Positions 24,934-33,147 of a stretch of 33,752 nucleotides of DNA are shown in pieces. Location of the stretch: the NCBI GenBank assembly GCA_937876355.1, contig CALFHN010000062.1, forward strand, positions 1 through 33,752. Direction: 5' to 3'. Origin of the DNA: an uncultured Bacteroidota bacterium. GTDB lineage: Bacteria > Bacteroidota > Rhodothermia > Rhodothermales > UBA10348. The position numbers and the translations under genes were made by a program. The notes beneath the pieces were generated by a model that searched no databases, was not told the DNA's origin, and saw only the letters and a list, made by a program, of their open reading frames with translations. Position 1 is the first letter of the stretch; every line of letters starts with the position of its first letter.

Positions 24934-25713
24934 TCAAAAAACGGGAATATGTCGAATAATATTATCTCGAAGGGATTCGGTTAGTACTCTTCGATCTGAA
25001 TTGGTTACAGGATTCTCGCCAAAATGTATAAAACAATCAAAATTAGATTGTTTCAACAGGTCCCAAAAGTGCGGTCCAAAGGTCATATCTCCCCACCAAC
25101 AAATCATGGTTGGAGCATCAAAATTGTCGACTTTATATCCATTGGCCTTATATCCATTGGCTTTATATCCAAGAGACGCATAATGAACCGGATACGACGC
25201 GACGGCAAAATAGTTGAGCAGGGAAGATTTGAAGGGGGCGACAAATGAGCCATCCGTAGAGGTCCCCTCTGGAAAAAACACGACGGAATCACCTAGATTC
25301 AGTCGCGCCTGTATTTCATCCGAAACTCGAACCACGTCGCGCTGGCGATTTCGGTCAATAAAAATGGTACCGATCAATTTGGATAAAATCCCAACCAGAG
25401 GCCAAGAAGCAACCTCTTTTTTAGATATCAAAACGCTTCCAGTCACCGCTTGGTAAACAATGACGTCTATATACGAAAGGTGATTTGAAACCAGACAGAA
25501 TGGCCTATACGGAACAGGTCCTTGCGTGTGAATTTTCATTCCAATAATTCGGGCGCAACTCCGACCCCATATTCGAGCGAGGAAAATTCTATATCGGATC
25601 CTTAACCTAATTGAGTACCCTATCAGAAGAAGGCCTATTCCATAAATTAGGACTAAAAAGGAAAGGACTACCACCAGCAATACTATGCGCGCCAACGCTT
25701 TTCCCGTTTTCAT
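24934..25713 (-). CDS. PlsC/OlsA-like 1-acyl-glycerol-3-phosphate-type acyltransferase
   Basis: The product is a 259-residue lysophospholipid acyltransferase-family protein. A membrane helix at about 10-32 precedes the catalytic NHLSYID box (H78 and D83), then the acceptor-binding FPEGTS (147-152). PlsC makes phosphatidic acid; the close relatives OlsA and GlsA O-acylate N-acyl amino acids. Its ATG overlaps the TGA of the OlsB-like gene (ATGA), which strongly favours the OlsA/GlsA role. Residues 182-194 contain a tandem repeat GYKANGYKANGYK encoded by a 15-bp repeat, an unusual insertion in this family. Confidence 0.9.
   Translation of the reverse strand: MKTGKALARIVLLVVVLSFLVLIYGIGLLLIGYSIRLRIRYRIFLARIWGRSCARIIGMKIHTQGPVPYRPFCLVSNHLSYIDVIVYQAVTGSVLISKKEVASWPLVGILSKLIGTIFIDRNRQRDVVRVSDEIQARLNLGDSVVFFPEGTSTDGSFVAPFKSSLLNYFAVASYPVHYASLGYKANGYKANGYKVDNFDAPTMICWWGDMTFGPHFWDLLKQSNFDCFIHFGENPVTNSDRRVLTESLRDNIIRHIPVF
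25131..25175. repeat. 15-bp tandem repeat inside the PlsC-like gene
   Basis: There are three copies of a 15-base unit at 25131-25145, 25146-25160 and 25161-25175. The second differs from the first at one base and the third diverges in its last five. The unit keeps the reading frame and encodes GYKAN. Confidence 0.85.
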
Positions 25714-26516
25714 GATTGGAACAGGTAAAACGCTGAATCGGTGGAATTAAAACTGGAAACATCAAAAAGAGCCAAAAAATCAATCGTTTTAAAATCCTGA
25801 TCAATGGCAGGAGAACTGCAAATTTTGGCTCCCAAAGACAGGTACGCCCTCATTAAACGAGGCGGATTTAACACTGCCTGATTTGGCTGATGGCTTTCGG
25901 AAAACTGATGGGTTTTTAATGGAAGAATGGAAATTTCAGGGTGTATATGGTCGTGATTTTCCAAGTATCTAAGAACTTGCAAGCCTTCCTCTTCGTTCTG
26001 AGAAGTTAACGAGCAGCACCCAAATAGGTATTTTTTTCCAAAACATCGTGAAAAAAGTCCGATTCCTTTCCAAAGAAGGTGTAGTACCGTAAGGCTTCTG
26101 TGATCGGCATGAATACAGGCCCGGCCCAATTCAACTGATTCTTTTAGCATGTCCGGCGGAGCCGTTGCTAAATCAAAAACCGTCGCTGAATAAAAACCTT
26201 GGTGAAGTTCGGCCATCTCTTGGGTTTGCAAGCGGTAGGTACCAATAACCTCCCCAGTCGGAAGGTGACGCACATAAAGATGGTGACACTGCAAATCGAA
26301 CTCATCTTGATCTAGCCCGCTGGACCGTGAGGTATCAAGCCCCTCTTTCAGTTCTTCGTTGAAAACCCGGAATCTCAACCTCTGAACAGCCTTAAGCTCC
26401 GTCAAGTTTGCAGCGAACCCAAGCTCGTATTTCCCCATTCGAGGTGCTCCCACGACAAGGTCGTCTGGGATAGTAGGGCAAAATAAGGGTGACGGGGAAA
26501 TGCCGAGAGCGTTCAT
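25710..26516 (-). CDS. OlsB/GlsB-like N-acyltransferase (hemolysin-type GNAT)
   Basis: The product has 268 residues from the ATG at 26516 (a TTG at 26522 is also in frame). It belongs to the autoinducer-synthase-like GNAT family (Acetyltransf_5) that includes OlsB and GlsB, which transfer a 3-hydroxyacyl chain from acyl carrier protein to the amino group of ornithine or glycine. Seen here: LRFRVFNEEL (48-57), DEFDLQCHHLYV, ELGRACIHADHR (129-140) and a C-terminal LMRAYLSLGAKICSSPAIDQDF segment typical of the hemolysin-like branch. It is the first gene of the cluster and overlaps the PlsC-like gene by 4 bases. The amino-acid substrate cannot be read from sequence. Confidence 0.88.
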   Translation of the reverse strand: MNALGISPSPLFCPTIPDDLVVGAPRMGKYELGFAANLTELKAVQRLRFRVFNEELKEGLDTSRSSGLDQDEFDLQCHHLYVRHLPTGEVIGTYRLQTQEMAELHQGFYSATVFDLATAPPDMLKESVELGRACIHADHRSLTVLHLLWKGIGLFSRCFGKKYLFGCCSLTSQNEEEGLQVLRYLENHDHIHPEISILPLKTHQFSESHQPNQAVLNPPRLMRAYLSLGAKICSSPAIDQDFKTIDFLALFDVSSFNSTDSAFYLFQS

Positions 26517-26585
26517 TGTCAATAGAGATTACCGAAGAAAAGGTACGAATACCCTGTGCTTTTGATGCATTGGTCCGGCTAATGT

Positions 26586-26626
26586 TACTTGTTAGAAATC
26601 GTTGTCTGAGTCGCCTTTAACAAGTA
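26586..26626. promoter_or_regulatory. 9-bp inverted repeat in the divergent promoter region
   Basis: TACTTGTTA (26586-26594) and its exact complement TAACAAGTA (26618-26626) are separated by 23 bases. The pair lies between the divergent OlsB-like and cupin genes, where an operator or looping site would be expected. It is unproven. Confidence 0.3.
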
Positions 26627-26653
26627 CATTCCCTCTATCAAATCAATTATTGG

Positions 26654-27037
26654 ATGAATCAAATGTCCTCAGAAGTTTCAAAAGTGGCATGGGATGACAT
26701 GCCCATGGAAGAATTGTCTCCCCTAATAGGTCGCAAATTAGTTACCGGAGATAAGGTCATGCTGGCACAAGTCTTTTTGAAAAAAGGAGCGATTGTGCCT
26801 AAACACCAGCATCACAATGAACAAATAACCTACATCCTAAGCGGGGCGCTGCGGTTTTGGATCGGTGAAGATCAGCAAGAAGTGGTTGATGTGCTAGAAG
26901 GAGAGGTGCTGCATATTCCTTCGAATGTGTGGCATAAAGCCGAAGCGCTCGTAGACACCCTTGACGTGGATGTGTTTAGCCCTCCTCGTCAAGATTGGAT
27001 AGACAAAACGGATGCGTATCTACGGGGAAAAGGATAG
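26654..27037 (+). CDS. Cupin-domain protein, KdgF-like
   Basis: The product has 127 residues forming a single small beta-barrel cupin. The first cupin motif is GAIVPKHQHHNEQITYILSG, giving probable metal ligands H51, H53 and Q57; the second motif provides H94 (IPSNVWHKAEAL). The H-x-H-xxx-Q arrangement matches small metal-binding cupins such as the KdgF type, which linearise unsaturated uronates, but many cupins share it and the substrate is unknown. It is a single gene, divergent from the aminolipid cluster. An ATG at 26663 is an alternative start. Confidence 0.85.
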   Translation: MNQMSSEVSKVAWDDMPMEELSPLIGRKLVTGDKVMLAQVFLKKGAIVPKHQHHNEQITYILSGALRFWIGEDQQEVVDVLEGEVLHIPSNVWHKAEALVDTLDVDVFSPPRQDWIDKTDAYLRGKG

Positions 27038-27089
27038 TTCACGACTCAACCTCCTCATATTCCAAGTGCCCTTAGCTACCAGCAGAGAC

Positions 27090-27713
27090 CTATAATTCTT
27101 GTATTACGGGTTTCGCAAGGTCTTTCATGAATTTTCGGAACCCACGTGTGTCGTAGTTGGCCATTCCAAAATGGACGGTTGCCATTTTCCCGGTAGGGGA
27201 GATGACATACGTAGTAGGGAGGGACCTCACCTGGTACATCTGTGGAACTTGCCCAGCCAGTCTATAGAAAGGTAGTGTGTAACCTTTTGCAGCAACATAT
27301 TTTTGCGAAAGCTCGATATCATCGTCCGTTGCGATCATGACAAAAGCGACATTTTCGTCCTTAAGATCTTGATACAGGTTTTCGATATATGGCATTTCTG
27401 CGAGGCATGGAGCGCACCAGGTGGCCCAGAAGTTGATAAAAATGACTTTCCCCTTCATGGATTCCAATGAGACAGGGGCGCCATCAAGAGTCGTCAACTT
27501 GAGTGTAAAATCGGCCTCTGTATCGTTATTTTCTGCATAACGGACGTCGGCCTGCATGATTCCCGTATACAGCAGCCCTTGCTGCAACCAACCCTGCACA
27601 ACGGTACCCTGATCGGTATATCGAATGAAAAGGAAAAATCCCAGCATGAGCGACCACGTCACGACGGTGCTTTTCCAATTTCGAGATGGAAATGATTTTT
27701 CAGCTTCAGGCAT
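27090..27713 (-). CDS. TlpA/ResA-like membrane-anchored thioredoxin
   Basis: The product has 207 residues. An N-terminal membrane anchor at about 16-31 is followed by a thioredoxin-like domain (about 68-200) with the redox pair in WATWCAPC (C100 and C103), typical of the AhpC/TSA-Redoxin TlpA group. The cis-proline loop is in LPTTYVIS. Such proteins reduce cytochrome c apoproteins or other periplasmic disulfides; a link to the lipoprotein cytochrome in this window is possible but not indicated by position. It is transcribed on its own; 27714-27864 upstream shows nothing else. Confidence 0.9.
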   Translation of the reverse strand: MPEAEKSFPSRNWKSTVVTWSLMLGFFLFIRYTDQGTVVQGWLQQGLLYTGIMQADVRYAENNDTEADFTLKLTTLDGAPVSLESMKGKVIFINFWATWCAPCLAEMPYIENLYQDLKDENVAFVMIATDDDIELSQKYVAAKGYTLPFYRLAGQVPQMYQVRSLPTTYVISPTGKMATVHFGMANYDTRGFRKFMKDLAKPVIQEL

Positions 27714-27864
27714 TTGTTCGAGTATTATTGCGACTGTTGAGTAGGAAAAGGTTCTTGGCTTTTCTTGTGTATCCTATGTAGCGAATTGGTCTAAACTGTT
27801 TCAGCGCAGGCCTAAATAGATCTTAATTTTTGTGTACGGCACTAAAATTGGATCTATCTCAAAA

Positions 27865-29034
27865 TCAGTTGGCGTCCACAAAGTCTTCTGATTCTACTTT
27901 TGCTCCTTCGCAAACGGACGTCGTCCACCACCCTGGACGGGCCTCAAACATCGATTCATACGCATCTGCAACGGCGCTTGCATCGGTTTCCGAAAATTCA
28001 GAAGACGTCATGGCCATCGCAGCGCCGCCCCACCCGGCACCGGATAGGCGAGCTCCATGTACCGAAGGTATCGCGCATAGTTGACCTACCAAGAAGTCTA
28101 GTTCCGGGCTAGAATTCTCAAACAAGGATCGTGAGCTGTGATGTGACGCATTTAAGAGCTGACCAGCTTCGCGAATGTCTCCTTCGTGTAGCGTTCGAAG
28201 AAAAGTACCAACCCTTCGTTGTTCTTCTACGACGTGACGCGCACGCCGGGCCAGAATATCATCCATTATGATATCATACGCTGTGATATCCATGGGATGA
28301 AGATGGGCCAAGTGTCTGATTCCCGGAATCACTTTGGATAGAGCAATTAAAACATTTCGGCACTCTCTGTGCCTCTGTTCGTACGGAGAGTGTCGAAGTT
28401 CGTGGCGGATATGCGTTCTGAATATAAAAAGCCGAACGTCTGAAGGGATCTGAAAAACGTGGTGCCGCCCTGTGCTCGCATCTAGGACGATGAGGCCATC
28501 GGTCTTTCCGAATCCAACGACCGTTTGATCTAGCAATCCACACGGAACCCCAACATACCGGTTTTCTGCCCGATGACTGAGCCCAACTAAAGCGCTGGTG
28601 GGAAGATCATGCCCCAGTAACTCGTTGAAAGCCAGCGCTGTAGCCATTTCAAATGCAGCACTACTAGAAAGTCCTTCGCCCGTTGGAATAGACGAAGAGA
28701 CAACCATGTCAAATCCATTTTCAATGGAACCCAACATTCGGAATTCGTCGAAGACGCCCAAAGGATAAGCCGTCCAATGCGGCAAATCGCCATTCGAATA
28801 CGTGGAAACGCTTGTTTCAACTCGTTCGTCTTCATTCTGGCTGAATAGCCGAATAACCTGGTCGTCGCGCAACCGAAGGGCAACGTAGAGCCTTTTTTTA
28901 ATGCAGGCACCGATAACCGTTCCACCGTTGTAATCGGTGTGGTTACCAATGACCTCCACCCGGCCTGGAGCCGAAGCCAGGGCGGCAAGAGAATGATTAA
29001 ACTGGTCCTGAAAGACTTGACGGATATTCTGCAT
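27865..29034 (-). CDS. galK: Galactokinase-family GHMP sugar kinase
   Basis: The product has 389 residues from the ATG at 29034, normal for GalK; the frame continues to a TTG at 29130, but that adds 32 residues absent from the family. The galactokinase signature reads GRVEVIGNHTDYNGG (24-38), with N31 where galactokinases have the sugar-binding glutamate (GEHTDYN). The GHMP P-loop is GEGLSSSAA (119-127), the catalytic aspartate is D169 (GLLDQ), and the third motif is LSGAGWGGAAM. It phosphorylates a sugar at C1 with ATP. The E-to-N change may mean a sugar other than galactose. No other Leloir gene is nearby. Confidence 0.88.
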   Translation of the reverse strand: MQNIRQVFQDQFNHSLAALASAPGRVEVIGNHTDYNGGTVIGACIKKRLYVALRLRDDQVIRLFSQNEDERVETSVSTYSNGDLPHWTAYPLGVFDEFRMLGSIENGFDMVVSSSIPTGEGLSSSAAFEMATALAFNELLGHDLPTSALVGLSHRAENRYVGVPCGLLDQTVVGFGKTDGLIVLDASTGRHHVFQIPSDVRLFIFRTHIRHELRHSPYEQRHRECRNVLIALSKVIPGIRHLAHLHPMDITAYDIIMDDILARRARHVVEEQRRVGTFLRTLHEGDIREAGQLLNASHHSSRSLFENSSPELDFLVGQLCAIPSVHGARLSGAGWGGAAMAMTSSEFSETDASAVADAYESMFEARPGWWTTSVCEGAKVESEDFVDAN

Positions 29035-29170
29035 TCTTAAAAATCGCGTTTCCCCTTCAGAATCGCTATCGTTATTCCAAATGTTTTGAAGATTCGAGAT
29101 AGTTGATTTCAAGGCACAACCAGTGCACAACTCGGTCGTATACTGCCGCCAACCTCGTCATTCTTAGCGT

Positions 29171-29941
29171 ATGCTTTCGTATAAAACATTTGAATCTGAA
29201 AAGGGATCAGACTGGGTCGTGTTTGTACACGGCGCAGGCGGGAGTTCGGCAGTTTGGTTCAAACAAATTCGCGCGTTTCAGAAGGAATTTAATGTTTTAT
29301 TAGTCGATTTACGCGGTCATGGCAGATCTGCCGCTTTTCACGGAGACGGATCTCGATATACCATTGATGCCTTAAGCAATGACATAATAGACGTCTTGGA
29401 TCGGGCTAAAATCGAGTCTGCTCACTTCGTTGGCGTTTCCCTCGGCACCATCTTAATTCGCTGCATCATTGACACAGCTCCAGAAAGAGTAAAGTCAGTG
29501 ATTTATGCAGGTGCAGTTGTAGGATTTACGGCTATTGCCCGAATATTGATCGTGACCGGACAGGCCCTTAAGTACATGGTGCCGTTCAAAAACCTTTACG
29601 CCACCTTCGCTTGGATCATCATGCCTGGAAAAAAGGCTGCAGAAGCTCGGCGCGTTTTCAAGCGTGAGGCCAAACGCGTTGCGCCAGAGGAGTTTAGGCG
29701 TTGGCTAATGCTTATTCCTGAAGTAAATAGAAAGCTTCGGAAATGGATGTCGGAAATATCAAATCCACGTTCATTGTATTTGATGGGTGGAAAAGATTAC
29801 ATGTTTTTGCCGCCGGCTCGGGCTGTGGTAAACAAAACGCCCAATTCAAGCATCCAGATCATTTCAGGAGTCGGGCACGTTTGCAATATCGAACGCCCGG
29901 ATCGATTTAATGAAATTGCCATCGAGTTTTTACTTGCATAG
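29171..29941 (+). CDS. Alpha/beta-fold hydrolase
   Basis: The product is a 256-residue soluble alpha/beta hydrolase. The oxyanion loop is HGAGGSSAVW (20-29). The nucleophile S90 lies in GVSLGT (a G-x-S-x-G elbow). The acid is D209 (GGKDYMF) and the base H236 (GVGHVCNIERPD). The segment VDLRGHGRS is typical of esterases and C-C hydrolases. It has a cap region at about 115-190 with a basic helix. The substrate is unknown. It is a single gene, divergent from galK and convergent with the prenyl synthase gene. Confidence 0.9.
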   Translation: MLSYKTFESEKGSDWVVFVHGAGGSSAVWFKQIRAFQKEFNVLLVDLRGHGRSAAFHGDGSRYTIDALSNDIIDVLDRAKIESAHFVGVSLGTILIRCIIDTAPERVKSVIYAGAVVGFTAIARILIVTGQALKYMVPFKNLYATFAWIIMPGKKAAEARRVFKREAKRVAPEEFRRWLMLIPEVNRKLRKWMSEISNPRSLYLMGGKDYMFLPPARAVVNKTPNSSIQIISGVGHVCNIERPDRFNEIAIEFLLA

Positions 29942-29991
29942 ACCGTTGTAATCGGTTCTTGGGCAGTGGAATTTTTAACCTTGAGGAATGT

Positions 29992-31011
29992 TTATTTCGA
30001 TCTCGTCACGGTAAATGTGACCAAATCGGCCAACGAATTCCTTGCTTCATTTTCTGGCAATCTATCGAGAATCTGATGCGCTTCTGACGCAAAACTCATC
30101 ATTTTCTCCGTCGCATAGGTGATTCCTCCATTTTCTGACACAAAGGTTGAGACCTCGCGGATATCATTTTTAGACTTTCCTTTCTTCCTAACAACACTCA
30201 TAATCCGCTTTTTGTCGGTCTTTGAAGCATTGCTGAGGGAATAAATCAAGGGAAGGGTCATCTTCTTTTCCTGCAAATCGATTCCTAGTGGCTTGCCCAC
30301 ATCTTTAACTCCATAATCGAAGAGATCATCCCTAATCTGAAATGCCATTCCTAATGCCTGTCCGAATTCTTTGAATAATAGGACAGTGGATTCGTCCGCA
30401 GATGCTGAAGAGGCGCCACATGAGGTGCAAGCAGAAAGGAGGGATGCCGTTTTGTCAGAAATAATTTGAAAGTAGGTGGCTTCGTCAATGTCTAGTTTTC
30501 TAGCTTTTTCAATTTGCAATAATTCGCCTTCGCTCATCCTTTTGACGGCATCGGACACAATGTGTAAAAGTTGATAGTCTTTGTGATCCAACGCCAACAA
30601 AAGGCCCCTGCTTAGCAAAAAATCACCCAAAAGAACGGCGATTTTATTTTTCCAAAGTGCATTTATAGAAAACATTCCTCGTCTTCGATCTGAGTCGTCA
30701 ACGACATCGTCGTGCACGAGGGTGGCGGTGTGAAGCAATTCTACGAGAGCAGCGCCACGGTACGTTGATTCTGATATACCACCCGCAGCTTTGGCAGAAA
30801 GCAAAACGAGAATAGGCCGCATCTGTTTACCTTTCTGGCGCAGCAGATACTGGATGACCTGGTCCATTAAAAAGACACGAGACCGCATTGCGCCACGAAA
30901 ATAGCCCCTAAAATGCTCCAGTTCGGTATCGATGGGACGATGGATGCCTTTCAGAGAAAGTTTTCGAGCAGCAATATTAGTAACGGAAGAGATGGTATCG
31001 ATTGTGGGCAT
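29992..31011 (-). CDS. Long-chain polyprenyl diphosphate synthase
   Basis: The product is a 339-residue trans-prenyltransferase that elongates farnesyl diphosphate with isopentenyl diphosphate, giving the side chain of menaquinone or another quinone. The first aspartate-rich motif is DDVVD (D101, D102, D105) in HTATLVHDDVVDDSDRRRG and the second is DDLFD (D227, D228, D231). The small residues A96 and T97 four and five positions before the first motif, where short-chain enzymes have aromatics, indicate a long product (hexa- to octaprenyl type, IspB/HepT-like). It lies 59 bases after the permease gene on the same strand. Confidence 0.93.
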   Translation of the reverse strand: MPTIDTISSVTNIAARKLSLKGIHRPIDTELEHFRGYFRGAMRSRVFLMDQVIQYLLRQKGKQMRPILVLLSAKAAGGISESTYRGAALVELLHTATLVHDDVVDDSDRRRGMFSINALWKNKIAVLLGDFLLSRGLLLALDHKDYQLLHIVSDAVKRMSEGELLQIEKARKLDIDEATYFQIISDKTASLLSACTSCGASSASADESTVLLFKEFGQALGMAFQIRDDLFDYGVKDVGKPLGIDLQEKKMTLPLIYSLSNASKTDKKRIMSVVRKKGKSKNDIREVSTFVSENGGITYATEKMMSFASEAHQILDRLPENEARNSLADLVTFTVTRSK

Positions 31012-31070
31012 AGATTCGAGATGCGGGTCAAGGGCGAGGCTGAGCCTATACGTTTTAGGCGAGTCTAGGT

Positions 31071-32096
31071 TTATTTGAATTGATAGTCAGTCCTTCGAAG
31101 TAGAAACAAGAAGAAGGGGACTCCGAAGATGGCTGTTACAATTCCCACAGGCAATTGCTGACCGGGTAGCATACTTTTTGAAAGTGTATCTGCAATAACC
31201 AAAAATAAACCTCCGGCTATCAAAGAACCGGGAAGGACGTATCGATGATTCACGCCGAGGACGCTTCTTACTGCGTGGGGGATGATAAGTCCAACGAAAC
31301 CGATAGCGCCTGACATAGCAACAAGAGTACCCGTCACTAGCGCTGCAAGCACGATGAGGAGCTTTTTCACGGACTCCACCTTAATGCCCAAAGAACGGGC
31401 TGGTTCTTCTCCCACCAGCAGTGCATCCAGTGACCTTGAAATAGACATGAGGATGAGGGCAGCTAGTAAAGTCACACCCGTGGCAATAGGCAAATCAGCC
31501 CAGGTTATATGATCGAACGACCCCATCAACCAGAATAATACCGCTCTCATTTTATTGAGGTCAGGCGACGCGAACGTTACAAATGATGATATGGCCGCCA
31601 TTAAGGAAGCCATGGCCACCCCGGCTAAAAGCAAGCGCGAAACGGAAAGGCTTCTTCCCGAGCGAGCCACTAAATAGACGATGGTAATGGAAAGAAGAGC
31701 CCCGATAAAGGCCGCAAACGTGATATCTAGCCTGGAAACCAAAAACGTTGGCAAAAATCCGAGGTAAAAAAGAGATGCCCCTGCAGACGCCCCGCTAGAA
31801 ATACCCAATATATATGGCTCAGCCAGAGGGTTTCGCACTAGCGCCTGCATTGCTACGCCGATTATGGAGAGGCCGCCTCCCACGACAAATGCCGCCAACG
31901 CGCGTGGAAGTCTGAGTTGTAATACGATCTTTAGTACAGATTCGGAATCTGTCTGGGTAATCGAGAACAACTCGTTGATCAAAATTCTAAATGACGTTGC
32001 CACAGGGATATGAACTGATCCAAAAGCGATGGATAAGCTCAAAACGGGCAATACTGCCATTGAGAGGACGATTATTATTAAAGCCGGTCGTTTCAT
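31071..32096 (-). CDS. BtuC/FecCD-type ABC transporter permease
   Basis: The product is a 341-residue inner-membrane permease with about ten membrane segments of the FecCD/BtuC family, for vitamin B12, haem or siderophore uptake. Typical segments are RLPRALAAFVVGGGLS, VRNPLAEPYILGISSGA and GFVGLIIPHAVRSVLG. Its ATG overlaps the TGA of the binding-protein gene (ATGA), so the pair is translationally coupled. The matching ATPase (BtuD/FecE) is not downstream; the next gene is a prenyl synthase. Confidence 0.93.
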   Translation of the reverse strand: MKRPALIIIVLSMAVLPVLSLSIAFGSVHIPVATSFRILINELFSITQTDSESVLKIVLQLRLPRALAAFVVGGGLSIIGVAMQALVRNPLAEPYILGISSGASAGASLFYLGFLPTFLVSRLDITFAAFIGALLSITIVYLVARSGRSLSVSRLLLAGVAMASLMAAISSFVTFASPDLNKMRAVLFWLMGSFDHITWADLPIATGVTLLAALILMSISRSLDALLVGEEPARSLGIKVESVKKLLIVLAALVTGTLVAMSGAIGFVGLIIPHAVRSVLGVNHRYVLPGSLIAGGLFLVIADTLSKSMLPGQQLPVGIVTAIFGVPFFLFLLRRTDYQFK

Positions 32097-33034
32097 TGAA
32101 TCAGGACATCGTCGATGAACAGCTCCGGATGTGCCTTCCGGGCCATAAGGTAAGCGGCTTCAACGTTGCGAGGTCCCGGTCGTAATATCAAATCTTGAGG
32201 TATTGAAAACACCTTGCCAGACTTAATCGCCGTTAGATTATTCCACGTCGGATGATGTTTCAATAGATCGGAAATTTCAAAACCATCTCCAAACGTTCCG
32301 AAAATGATTTCTGGATCTTCAATCAGAACCCATTCATCAGATAGCACCGGAGCTGGAGTGCTTAACGTTGAAGTCGCTGATCGGGCTCCAGCCCAGTCGA
32401 ACAATTCTTGAACGTAGCTTCTGGGTCCAAAGGAATAACTGGTTGCATCTGATATTAAAAAAATACTTTTGGGTTTATACTGTAATCCGCTGGTTTTTGA
32501 AACCAATAGTTCTTTTGCTTCTTCCAGTTTTGCTTGCGCTTGGGCAGCCTCCTCTTCAGATCCAAGAAGCGATCCGGCTACGGCAATTGACTTAAATACG
32601 GCGTCCCAATTGCTTCCATCAAGGAAAAACACGTTGATGTTCAGGGCTTCAAACACTTTAACATGTTGCGGATCATTGACTTGTGAGGATGCAAATACCA
32701 AATCTGGAGACAATGCTACGATGGCTTCAAAATCCATAGGTAAAACTGAAAACCGTGGAAGCTGGCTGGTTTCACTTGGATCAGAGTCGACATTGCTAAC
32801 CCCGACCAACTTGGAAAGACCTCCAGCAGCAACTACAATTTCAGATGCGCCAGGTGCAATCGTCACCACTCTGATGGGATGATTTTGAAGAGCAATGTTT
32901 CTTCCGAGCGCGTCTTCAATACCGACGGATTCACCTGATCTTTCGAGTGATTCCTTTTCCGCTGGATGGCACGAGGCCAAAAGGAAAAGGACAGCGATCA
33001 GTGAAGAGAAAAGTCCTTGACGGCAGTATGTCAT
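32093..33034 (-). CDS. BtuF/FecB-like substrate-binding lipoprotein
   Basis: The product is a 313-residue periplasmic-binding protein of the class III (helical-backbone) type used for cobalamin or iron chelates. The lipoprotein signal ends in LASC with C22 lipidated. The start GIEDALGRNIALQNHPIRVVTIAPGASEIVVAAGG and ALSPDLVFAS are standard for this family; cobalamin (BtuF-like) and siderophore members are not separable here. It is coupled to the permease by a 4-base overlap. I found no cobalamin riboswitch in the roughly 110 bases upstream and no obvious Fur box. Confidence 0.9.
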   Translation of the reverse strand: MTYCRQGLFSSLIAVLFLLASCHPAEKESLERSGESVGIEDALGRNIALQNHPIRVVTIAPGASEIVVAAGGLSKLVGVSNVDSDPSETSQLPRFSVLPMDFEAIVALSPDLVFASSQVNDPQHVKVFEALNINVFFLDGSNWDAVFKSIAVAGSLLGSEEEAAQAQAKLEEAKELLVSKTSGLQYKPKSIFLISDATSYSFGPRSYVQELFDWAGARSATSTLSTPAPVLSDEWVLIEDPEIIFGTFGDGFEISDLLKHHPTWNNLTAIKSGKVFSIPQDLILRPGPRNVEAAYLMARKAHPELFIDDVLIQ

Positions 33035-33147
33035 AAAAGCGATTAGCAGAAAAAGTGATTCAAAGATAGCGATTAGGAAAGATCATCAGACATAATTGAC
33101 TGTGAAATTCTTAGATTCCACCTAGATTGAAAACAAGACGGTTCACT

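Noticed and set aside
33035-33147. Cobalamin riboswitch ahead of the BtuF-like gene
   Set aside because: The interval is too short for the roughly 200-base element and no B12-box-like sequence is visible.
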